Source of the DNA: Opitutales bacterium
GTDB taxonomy: Bacteria; Verrucomicrobiota; Verrucomicrobiia; Opitutales; Intestinicryptomonadaceae
Direction: 5' to 3'
Length of the DNA stretch: 22,734 nt
Assembly (NCBI GenBank): GCA_021641325.1
Contig: JAJXPD010000006.1
Span: 3,037-25,770 of the forward strand
Positions 16,220-22,734 of this stretch are shown here, in pieces; positions within the stretch are counted from its first letter, which is position 1; every line of letters begins with the position of its first letter. Made by a program: the position numbers and the translations under genes. The notes under the pieces were generated by a model. That model made no database searches. It saw only the letters and a list, made by a program, of their open reading frames with translations, and was not told the DNA's origin.

Positions 16220-16765
16220 CTATTTGCCCGCGGGCGCGTTTGCGTTGATGCGCTTGATAAGCTCGTCGGTGAGGTCGGCTTTCGGGTCGGAATAGTGGCA
16301 GACGCTCTTTTCGATAATGCAATCCGCCTTCTTGTCTTCGGCAAGCTTCTTTACGATTTCCCTGATTTCTTCGAGGTGGACTTTGCGGATACTGTCGGCG
16401 TTCTGGCGGAGTCTTTCGTTAGCCTGCGCGCTGATGTTGCGCATGTTCGCCTCAATCTGCTGGCATTCCACGGCGATGGGTCTGATTTCCTCTTGGAGCT
16501 TCTTCTTTGCGTCTTCGCCGAGGGCGGGGTTGTTCGCCTTTTCGAGCAGCGCCTGAGCCTGTTTCGCCTTTTCGTCGTAGGTCTTTTTCATTTTTTCGAG
16601 TTCGCCTTTTGTGGCGTCAATCGAAGCCTGAATTTGTTCCGCCGCGGCTTTCGCCTTGTAGTAGTTTTGGTAGGCTCTTCCCATTTCGATGTAGTAGATG
16701 TTGGGAGCCGCGTTAAGTGCCGCGCAGGCGGCGAGCCCCGCGATTAATGCCGTTAATTTTTTCAT
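16220..16765 (-). CDS. skp: OmpH/Skp-family periplasmic chaperone
   Basis: A 181-residue protein. Signal peptide residues 1-19 (MKKLTALIAGLAACAALNA) are followed by APNIYYIEMGRAYQNYYKAKAA, a short strand then a long helix, as in Skp. Residues about 35-135 are a charged coiled coil (KGELEKMKKTYDEKAKQAQALLEKA and onward) that would form the tentacle, and 140-172 return to the body (ADCIIEKSVCHYSD). Skp trimers hold unfolded outer-membrane proteins during transit to BamA, which is the gene directly upstream, 67 bases away, a common pairing. The length is close to E. coli Skp plus a slightly longer coil. The leader is A-rich with no Shine-Dalgarno sequence. Confidence 0.88.
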   Translation of the reverse strand: MKKLTALIAGLAACAALNAAPNIYYIEMGRAYQNYYKAKAAAEQIQASIDATKGELEKMKKTYDEKAKQAQALLEKANNPALGEDAKKKLQEEIRPIAVECQQIEANMRNISAQANERLRQNADSIRKVHLEEIREIVKKLAEDKKADCIIEKSVCHYSDPKADLTDELIKRINANAPAGK

Positions 16766-16832
16766 ATGTTTTTTCTTTGTTTGTGTTTTTAGTAAGCTGA
16801 AAAAGCCGAATGTTCCGAATCCGCGATTTTTT

Positions 16833-19340
16833 TTAGAACACCGTTCCGAACGAGAAGTTGAACTGCATGCCGTCGTCGTTGTACGGGCCGGTTTTCCACG
16901 GGAAGCCCAAGTCTATGCGCATGGGCGCGCCCATGAGGAGCACGCGGAAGCCGACGCCGAAGTCGGAATTATAGTCCGACGGGTCCCAATCCCACTCGCC
17001 CGAATTTACGAAGCCGATGTCGTAGAACACCGCAAAACGCACGGGATTGAAAAGCTCTATCGAATATTCCGCCGACGCGAACGCGAACGTTTTGCCGCCG
17101 TACGCCTCGCCCGTATTCGGGTCTATCCTGCCGACTTTGCGGTATTTGAAGCCGCGCATGTTGTAGCCGCCGCCGAGGAAGTACTGCTCGAAATACGGAA
17201 CGTCTTTGCCGCCGTAGCCTATGACCGTGCCCGTTCTGCCGACGAACGACAGCACCTGATTGCCCGCCTCGAACGTCGGAATCCACCAGCCCGCGCGAGC
17301 CTCCACGCGGTAGAGGTTTGTCTGCCCCAGAAGCGGCCCGCCCGCGACGTCCTGAATAAGCTCGAAGCGCGTGCCGCGCGTGGGGGTCATGAGACTGTCG
17401 CGCGAGTCGCGCAGGAACGAAAGGCTCACCTGCGAAATCGAGCGTTCGCCGATGTCGCCGCGCCACTCCTTCATGACGGGGTCGGGGCCCGTGGTGAGCT
17501 TCGAATCGACGTCGTAAATATCGACAAGTTCGAGCTTGTAGGCAAGGCGGGCTTCGATGAGCTCGTAGACGCGCTTTCTCAAATAGTTTGTCGCGCCGAG
17601 GCGGACTTCCGAGTAATAGTCGGAATAGTAGCCCGTGTCGGTGCGGTAGGCGTCGATGCCGTATGCGAGGTTGCGGTTGAAAACCCACGGCTCTTCGAAG
17701 CTCACTATAATCTGGTTGCTCTTCAAGCCGATGGACCCGCGGATTCTGAATTTCTGCCCCGCGCCCTGAAAGTAGCTGTCGTAGTTTTCGTAGTCAAAGT
17801 TGCTCTGCGTGATTTCGACCGTCGCCACCAAGCTTTCGATTGTGCTGAAACCCGCGCCGAACGTGAGGTTGCCCGTACGCCCCTCATTGACCACCACGCG
17901 CAGATTGCGGCGGTTGGGAATGTTTGTGGCTTCGGGCGAAAGGTTCACTTCGTCGAAGAAGCGCGTTTCTTTGAGGCGGTTTTCCGAAGACTTCATTCTG
18001 GCGAGGTCGAAGACGTCGCCGGGGGCGAGCGCGAGTTCGCGGATTATGACTTCGCTCTTCGTTTTCGTGTTGCCCTGAATGTTGATTGATTCGAGGTAGA
18101 ATTTGCCGCTCTCGATTATGTCTATCACCAAGTCGATGTCGCCCGACTCCACGTTCGGCTTGCGCTGGGCGCGGACGATTGTGTCTATATAGCCGTATTC
18201 GCCGTAGTAGATTCTGATTTTTTCAATCATTTCGTCCACTTTCGACGGCGAGAACACGTTGCCCGTTGTGAGGTCGAAGTACTCCACAAACGGCATGAGT
18301 TTTTCGTCGGAGAACAGCTTGTTGTTTTTGAACGAAACCTTGCCGACCTTATACTGCCTGTTGGGGACTACGTTTATGACGATGTCCATGTCGCCGGGGT
18401 TGTCGGCGTCGGGAAATTCGAACTTTACTTTCGACTCGTCGATTTCGACGTCGAGGTAGCCGTGGTCGCGGTAGACTTTGCGGAGTTTTTCGATGTCCGC
18501 CTGAAATTCCTCGTCCTTGAAGCGTCCGTTGTCGGTGATGTAGGAAATGACGGGAATCCAAGTGTCGGTCTTCATTTCCTTCAAAAGTTTAATCGAGTTA
18601 AGCTCGGCGGGGTTGTCCTTTGCGAACATGCGCTTCCATAGCTTGCCCCAAAAGCCGTACTGCTTTTCGACGGCGGGGTCGCCCGTGAACCTGATGTTTT
18701 CGATTGCGATATCCTCGCCCTCGTTGATATCGAAAATCACCGCGCCCTTGCCCTGCTCGTCGTTGCGCTCTATCGAAAAATTCACCTTTGCGAGCGAGTA
18801 GCCCTTCTTTTGGTAGAACGCCTTGATTTTGTCGGCGTCGCGCTTTGCCTGAACTTCGCTGAGGGTGGAGCCAGCGTACGATGTGATTTCCTCCTGCAAT
18901 CTCCGCGCCGAATACTCCTTGTTCCCCTTGAACACGATTTGGCTGATTCTGTACTTGGGAACGATTAAAAATTCGATGTCCATTCCGCCGTTTGAAGACG
19001 CCGTGCGCGTTGCGTCAATGATGTCGTAAAGCCCCGTTTCGTAGAGCGAGCGTATAGACTGGTCGAGCGATTTTTGGTCGAACTTCATGCCCTTGCGGAG
19101 TCTGACATGCGCCGTGATTGCGTCTTCCGAAATCGTCTTCGGGCCTTCGATTTTGTAAGTGATGCGGTTGATTGTGAGCGTCTGCTCGTCAACCGGCTTT
19201 CCCGCCGTCTGCCCGTGCGCCGCCGAGCACGCCGCAATCGCCGCCGCAATCGCCGCAACGCGGAACGCGCCCGTCGCGCGTCCGAACGCCGCGCGCGCGG
19301 TTTCAAAAATTTTGCCGTTAAACCTGAACATTTTCAGCAT
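16833..19340 (-). CDS. bamA: Outer membrane protein assembly factor BamA
   Basis: An 835-residue Omp85 protein. Signal peptide residues run to about 43 (AAIAAAIAACSAAHG). Five POTRA domains follow, at about 56-131, 132-208, 211-330, 331-407 and 414-487. The third appears enlarged by roughly 40 residues (about 225-265). The 16-strand barrel occupies about 490-835; NMRGF (727-731) is the loop-6 (V/I)RGF motif, and the last residue is Phe (FNFSFGTVF), the outer-membrane signal. It inserts beta-barrel proteins into the outer membrane. The start at 19340 (MLKMF) overlaps the dnaB end by 23 bases; Met4 is equally possible and changes only the n-region. skp follows. Confidence 0.95.
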   Translation of the reverse strand: MLKMFRFNGKIFETARAAFGRATGAFRVAAIAAAIAACSAAHGQTAGKPVDEQTLTINRITYKIEGPKTISEDAITAHVRLRKGMKFDQKSLDQSIRSLYETGLYDIIDATRTASSNGGMDIEFLIVPKYRISQIVFKGNKEYSARRLQEEITSYAGSTLSEVQAKRDADKIKAFYQKKGYSLAKVNFSIERNDEQGKGAVIFDINEGEDIAIENIRFTGDPAVEKQYGFWGKLWKRMFAKDNPAELNSIKLLKEMKTDTWIPVISYITDNGRFKDEEFQADIEKLRKVYRDHGYLDVEIDESKVKFEFPDADNPGDMDIVINVVPNRQYKVGKVSFKNNKLFSDEKLMPFVEYFDLTTGNVFSPSKVDEMIEKIRIYYGEYGYIDTIVRAQRKPNVESGDIDLVIDIIESGKFYLESINIQGNTKTKSEVIIRELALAPGDVFDLARMKSSENRLKETRFFDEVNLSPEATNIPNRRNLRVVVNEGRTGNLTFGAGFSTIESLVATVEITQSNFDYENYDSYFQGAGQKFRIRGSIGLKSNQIIVSFEEPWVFNRNLAYGIDAYRTDTGYYSDYYSEVRLGATNYLRKRVYELIEARLAYKLELVDIYDVDSKLTTGPDPVMKEWRGDIGERSISQVSLSFLRDSRDSLMTPTRGTRFELIQDVAGGPLLGQTNLYRVEARAGWWIPTFEAGNQVLSFVGRTGTVIGYGGKDVPYFEQYFLGGGYNMRGFKYRKVGRIDPNTGEAYGGKTFAFASAEYSIELFNPVRFAVFYDIGFVNSGEWDWDPSDYNSDFGVGFRVLLMGAPMRIDLGFPWKTGPYNDDGMQFNFSFGTVF

Positions 19341-20757
19341 CTATGTAATTTTCGTAGCGTGTGCAGCTTCTGTTGAACATGAGCGTGACAACGCCTGTGG
19401 GTCCGTTTCTCTGTTTCGCAAGCTCCACCCTAATCAGCCAATTCTGGTTCGAGTTTGCCTCTTCATCTGTGACAGATTTCTTCTGCCTACTCAACAGTAA
19501 AATTGCGTCCGCGTCCTGTTCTATCGAGCCGGATTCGCGCAAATCGCTCGGTCGCGGGTTGCGCTGGTCCTTTTCGCTGTCGCGGTTCAGCTGCGCAAGC
19601 ACTATCACGGGGCAGCGCAGCTCCTTCGACATCGCCTTCATGCCGCGCGAAATTTCAGCGACTTCCTGCTCGCGCGGAAGCGACGGGTCGGAACCGCGCA
19701 GAAGTTGGAGGTAGTCTACAATGACAAGACCGAGCTTCCCGCCGAGCTGTTGGTGGAGCCGCCTCGCCTTTGCCCGCATTTCGAGAATCGAAATGCCCGC
19801 GGTGTCGTCAATCCAAAGCGGCGCGTTTTTCAGTTCGTTCGCCGTTGTGTTGATGTTGCGCAGTTCCTCGTCGTTGATTCGCCCCATGCCGAGCTTGTGC
19901 TGGTCTATCCTCGCGCGGGAGGCTATCATGCGCCCGTACAGCTGTTCTCCCAACATTTCCAGCGAAAATATCAGCGTCGGGAACTGTTTGCGGCCGAACA
20001 GCGCGGTCTCCGCTATATTGAGAGCAATCGACGTCTTGCCCGTGCCGGGGCGTCCCGCAACGACTATCATTTCGTTGGCGTGCAGGCCGCGCATCATATT
20101 GTCGAGCGCAGTAAAGCCCGTGGGAACGCCCATCAGCTCGCCCTTGTTTTTTATGAGCTGGTTGATTAGCGCGACCGCCGCGGGCACTTGTTCGCTCGCT
20201 TTTTTTACCGAGTCGCCGACCCTGTCCTGACTGATGCCGAGAATTTTCTCCTCCACGCCCTCTATGAACATGTCGATTCCGCCGCGGTTCGCGTAGGCGT
20301 TTTCGATTGTTTCGGAGCACGCGCGTATGATTTCGCGCATGAAAAATTTTTCGCGGAGAATGTCGAGCCACTGGCGGTAGTGGGCGAAAGTTTCAATCCT
20401 GCCCGCAATGTCGTTGATTGCCACTATCCCGCCGACCTGCTCCAGCGCGTTGCGCTTTTTCAGATATTCGGCGAGCACGATTTCGTCGATGCTCGCGCCC
20501 TCGCTGAACAGGGCGACCAACGCCGAGTAGATTATTCTGTGTTGCGGCTTGTAGAAATATTCCTCGCGGACTTTCATTGCGACGCACGCGTTGATTACCT
20601 CGTTCGTGCCGTCGATTATAATGGACGCCAAAACCCCCGCCTCCGCGTCGAGATTGTGCGGCAGCTCGCGCCCCAACTCGTCGGTGCTTTGCGGTGTTGC
20701 GCGTTTTTTGCGCGCGGGTTTCCTGTCCTCTTCTGCCATTGAATTTTTCGTTTCCAT
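19318..20757 (-). CDS. dnaB: Replicative DNA helicase DnaB
   Basis: 479 residues from the ATG at 20757 (METKNSM); E. coli DnaB has 471. After a basic, disordered start (1-28), the N-terminal domain (about 30-135, PHNLDAEAGVLASIIID) binds neighbouring subunits and primase. A linker helix (about 180-205) leads to the RecA-like domain with VPTGFTALDNMMRGL, Walker A GRPGTGKT (235-242), Walker B LVIVDYLQLL (344-353), the VIVLAQLNRD motif and DLRESGSIEQDAD (405-417). It unwinds DNA at the replication fork. Longer starts upstream would cross a large inverted repeat and add unrelated residues. It lies in the classical rpsF-ssb-rplI-dnaB order, with bamA overlapping its end. Confidence 0.95.
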   Translation of the reverse strand: METKNSMAEEDRKPARKKRATPQSTDELGRELPHNLDAEAGVLASIIIDGTNEVINACVAMKVREEYFYKPQHRIIYSALVALFSEGASIDEIVLAEYLKKRNALEQVGGIVAINDIAGRIETFAHYRQWLDILREKFFMREIIRACSETIENAYANRGGIDMFIEGVEEKILGISQDRVGDSVKKASEQVPAAVALINQLIKNKGELMGVPTGFTALDNMMRGLHANEMIVVAGRPGTGKTSIALNIAETALFGRKQFPTLIFSLEMLGEQLYGRMIASRARIDQHKLGMGRINDEELRNINTTANELKNAPLWIDDTAGISILEMRAKARRLHQQLGGKLGLVIVDYLQLLRGSDPSLPREQEVAEISRGMKAMSKELRCPVIVLAQLNRDSEKDQRNPRPSDLRESGSIEQDADAILLLSRQKKSVTDEEANSNQNWLIRVELAKQRNGPTGVVTLMFNRSCTRYENYIDAENVQV

Positions 20758-20812
20758 GCCGCCACAATAGAGCCGCCGCGCGACAAAATGGGACGAGTCC
20801 TTATCTACCGCA

Positions 20813-20846
20813 CAACTCGACGGGCAGTGCGCGCCGCGTCGAGTTG
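20813..20846. repeat. Ten-base perfect inverted repeat between rplI and dnaB
   Basis: CAACTCGACG (20813-20822) and CGTCGAGTTG (20837-20846) form a perfect 10-bp stem with a 14-base GC-rich loop, in the 130 bases between the rplI stop and the dnaB start. A smaller stem (CGCCG 20865-20869 with CGGCG 20875-20879) lies next to the rplI stop. Neither is followed by a T tract on the minus strand. They could be a processing site, an attenuator-like structure or an operator that lowers dnaB expression relative to the ribosomal genes. Confidence 0.6.
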
Positions 20847-20887
20847 CACAATTCAATCAATTTCCGCCGAAAAGCGGCGAAAACGTC

Positions 20888-21373
20888 TTAGTTGGATTCT
20901 TTCGCGGAATCTTCGATGGGATTCTCGGAAACAACCTCGAAATGAATGTCGATTTTGACGTCCTTGTGGAGCTTGATTTGCGCCGTGTGCTTGCCGAGTT
21001 CCTTGACGGGAGCGGCGAGGTGCACAGCCTTCTTCGGAAGCTCGATGCCGCCTTCTGCGATTTTCGCGACGATGTCCGCAACCGTGACCGAGCCGAACAT
21101 TTTGCCGCCTTCGCCGGTCTTGACCGCAAACGCAATCGACATGCCTTCGATTGCCTTCGAGAGAGCCTGCGCGTTTTCGAGTTCCTTGGCTTCGCGGAGT
21201 TCGCGTGCCTTGATGAGCGCTTCGATTTGCTTCTTGTTAGCCTTGCTTACGGGAATCGCGATTTTCTGCGGATAGAGGAAATTGCGCGCATAACCCGCCT
21301 TAACCGAAACCTGTTCGCCTTCGCCGCCGAGATTTTCAACGGGCTTGACCAGTAATACTTTGCTTATTGCCAT
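20888..21373 (-). CDS. rplI: 50S ribosomal protein bL9
   Basis: A 161-residue protein. The N-terminal L9 signature is clear: VLLVKPVENLGGEGEQVSVKAGYARNFLYPQKIAI (6-40). The long connecting helix (about 45-75) and the C-terminal RNA-binding domain (about 78-148, GKMFGSVTVADIVAKI) follow, with an acidic extra tail (148-161). It binds 23S rRNA and spans away from the L1 stalk. It comes 48 bases after ssb, where most bacteria have rpsR between ssb and rplI. The leader before ATG 21373 is rich in A and T and has no Shine-Dalgarno sequence. Confidence 0.96.
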   Translation of the reverse strand: MAISKVLLVKPVENLGGEGEQVSVKAGYARNFLYPQKIAIPVSKANKKQIEALIKARELREAKELENAQALSKAIEGMSIAFAVKTGEGGKMFGSVTVADIVAKIAEGGIELPKKAVHLAAPVKELGKHTAQIKLHKDVKIDIHFEVVSENPIEDSAKESN

Positions 21374-21421
21374 AATTGTGTTGTTTTTAATTTAAAGTTT
21401 GTTTGCAAATTTTCCGACAAA

Positions 21422-21886
21422 TCAGAACGGCACGTCGTCGTCTTCGATGTCGTCGTTGGAGGGCGCGCGCTGCTGGCGCGGAGCCTGACGCGCTCCGCCG
21501 CGCGGTTGCGGCGCGGAATACTCGGCGTCGTAGCCGCCGTTGCCGCCCGAATCGCGTCCGCCGACAAATTCGAAACGTTCGAGAACCACCATCAATTTGG
21601 TGCGCTTCTGCCCCGTCTGCTTGTCTTCCCAAGTGTCCTGACGAAGACGTCCCTCGACGAGTATCGGTTTGCCCTTCGTGAAAAATCTCGCGATGTTTTC
21701 CGCCGACTTTCCGAAGCAGTCGATTTCGACAAAACACGTTTCGTCGCGCAAAGAGCCATCTTGCGAATTGAACGAGCGGTTGACCGCTATTGCAAAACGG
21801 CAAACGCTTGTGCCGTTCTGGGTCTGCCTCAGCTCCGGATCGCGGGTGAGGTTGCCCATCAAGATTACTTTGTTAAACGACGACAT
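21422..21886 (-). CDS. ssb: Single-stranded DNA-binding protein
   Basis: A 154-residue protein. The OB fold (1-112) has FNKVILMGNLTRDPELRQTQNGTSVCRFAIAVN and FVEIDCFGKSAENIARFFTKGKPILVEGRLRQDTWED, the standard SSB signature. A Gly/Gln/Arg-rich flexible linker (112-143) leads to the acidic tip DIEDDDVPF, which binds partner proteins at the fork. The length is close to other bacterial SSBs. It sits between rpsF (21 bases upstream) and rplI in the ancestral cluster order. Confidence 0.96.
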   Translation of the reverse strand: MSSFNKVILMGNLTRDPELRQTQNGTSVCRFAIAVNRSFNSQDGSLRDETCFVEIDCFGKSAENIARFFTKGKPILVEGRLRQDTWEDKQTGQKRTKLMVVLERFEFVGGRDSGGNGGYDAEYSAPQPRGGARQAPRQQRAPSNDDIEDDDVPF

Positions 21887-21907
21887 TTTCGTTCCGTTTA
21901 CGAAAGT

Positions 21908-22198
21908 TTATTCCGCCATTACCAAAACGCGGTTTACCGTTTTGTCGAGGCGGAGTTTTTCCTTGATTGTCGTGTTCGCGGTCGTCGGGCCTTCGAATGC
22001 GATTTCAACATAGATGCCGGCGGGAAACGCGCGGTCTGTCGTGCGGGCAAACGCCTTCTGTCCGAGGTTTTCAACCGACAGAACTTTGCACGAGGCGGAT
22101 TCCACTACGCCCTTGATTTTTTCGACGAGTGTTTCGACGGGATCGTTATAACCTCTCGTGTCGAGGATAAACGTTGCTTTGTACTTCTTGTTATTCAT
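21908..22198 (-). CDS. rpsF: 30S ribosomal protein bS6
   Basis: A 96-residue protein with the bS6 ferredoxin-like fold: YKATFILDTRGYNDPVETLVEKIKGVVESASCKVLSVENLG, then a strand AGIYVEIAFEG, a helix and the end DKTVNRVLVMAE, which matches the typical (D/E)xxVLRxLVxR region in weaker form. S6 binds S18 on the platform of the small subunit, which makes the absence of rpsR nearby notable. It follows pth by 42 bases. The leader is A-rich with no Shine-Dalgarno sequence. Confidence 0.92.
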   Translation of the reverse strand: MNNKKYKATFILDTRGYNDPVETLVEKIKGVVESASCKVLSVENLGQKAFARTTDRAFPAGIYVEIAFEGPTTANTTIKEKLRLDKTVNRVLVMAE

Positions 22199-22240
22199 AT
22201 TATTGGTTTTGTTAAATTTTTTCGGGAAATTTTTTGCGTC

Positions 22241-22734
22241 TCACCGACGGTTCACGACGTTCTGCGCGCCCTCGAAACCCTTTGTCAGGAGGAGCGACAG
22301 ACAGCCCTTCACGTCGAGCGACTTTATCGCCGCCGCATCGCTTTCGTCGAGCCTGCCCAAAACGTAGTCCGCCAAGTCCATCGACTTGTACGGCTTTGCG
22401 CCTATGCCTATCCTGATTCGCGCGAATCCGTTTCCGCATTTCGCCATGACGTCGGCAACCCCGTTGTGCCCGCCCGACGACCCGCCGACCGAAAGCTTCA
22501 TTCTGCCAACGTCGAGCGTAATGTCATCGTAGATTACGGCGGCTTCGGAAATGTCGAATTTGAAAAATTTGAGGATTTTCGCGACGCCTACGCCGCTCGA
22601 ATTCATATAGCCGTCGGCAAACGCCAACACGAGCGGTTTCGAAGCCACGGAAACTTTCGCGATTTGCGCCGCGCAGTATTTGTCGTGCGAAAACTCCGCG
22701 CCGCAGCCGCGCGCTACCGCCCTCAAAACGGCTT
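22241..22734 (-). CDS. pth: Peptidyl-tRNA hydrolase, 5' end beyond the window
   Basis: The C-terminal part, about 164 residues; the frame is open to the right edge, so the true start and the GLGNPG and TRHN motifs with the catalytic His are outside. Visible motifs are GYMNSSGVGVAKI (Pth xxMNxSG, with the substrate-binding Asn), VIYDDITLDVGRMKLSVGGSSGGHNGVADV (with the catalytic-site Asp in the YDD segment and Asn in GGHNG), and FARIRIGIGAKP. It recycles peptidyl-tRNAs that drop off ribosomes. An internal TTG at 22726 is not a likely start. Gene order pth-rpsF-ssb-rplI-dnaB supports the call. Confidence 0.93.
   Translation of the reverse strand, partial: AVLRAVARGCGAEFSHDKYCAAQIAKVSVASKPLVLAFADGYMNSSGVGVAKILKFFKFDISEAAVIYDDITLDVGRMKLSVGGSSGGHNGVADVMAKCGNGFARIRIGIGAKPYKSMDLADYVLGRLDESDAAAIKSLDVKGCLSLLLTKGFEGAQNVVNRR

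Noticed and set aside
1..22734. tRNA, rRNA, CRISPR array, insertion sequence, phage or defence genes
   Set aside because: I looked for repeat arrays, transposase-like proteins, terminal inverted repeats and tRNA-like cloverleafs in the gaps and found none. Nearly all sequence is accounted for by housekeeping or envelope genes.

Overview
The window is a GC-rich, gene-dense stretch of chromosome from a diderm (Gram-negative type) bacterium. The outer-membrane machinery points to this directly: BamA, Skp/OmpH, LptB and an ExbB/ExbD proton channel. HPr kinase, a Tat-type FAD oxidoreductase and a secreted GH32-like glycosidase beside it suggest the Verrucomicrobiota/Lentisphaerota side of the PVC group. 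The taxon is an inference from gene content and style; no rRNA is present to test it. I see no mobile elements, phage genes, CRISPR arrays, tRNAs or rRNAs. No stretch above about 210 bases lacks a gene.

Layout. (1) 1-2861, minus strand: a Tat-exported FAD oxidoreductase, an intrinsic terminator, then the 5' part of a secreted GH32-family glycosidase that runs off the left edge. This is the accessory, carbohydrate-linked end. (2) 3013-7374, plus strand: a tight four-gene operon with a large periplasmic TPR protein, ExbB/TolQ, ExbD/TolR and a single-pass protein with a TonB-like C-terminus. Together they look like a proton-motive-force-driven envelope machine. It converges on region 3 at a two-way terminator (7489-7520). 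(3) 7537-15844, minus strand, transcribed lptB > hprK > metH > rodA > rng with overlaps or gaps of a few bases, preceded by a good sigma70-type promoter. It mixes LPS transport, HPr phosphorylation, methionine synthesis, cell-wall elongation and RNA processing. metH is broken into two frames by an apparent one-base deletion near 11962. (4) 15926-16120: a small two-helix membrane protein. (5) 16220-22734, minus strand, transcribed pth (partial) > rpsF > ssb > rplI > dnaB > bamA > skp, ending in a strong terminator. This is the classical replication/ribosomal-protein cluster fused to the outer-membrane assembly genes, but with rpsR absent from its usual place.

No clear new defence or mobile system is present. 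The items most worth a second look are the metH frameshift, the TPR-ExbB-ExbD-TonB-like cassette, the unusual active-site motif of the GH32 protein, the missing rpsR, and the A-rich leaders without Shine-Dalgarno sequences in front of several housekeeping genes.
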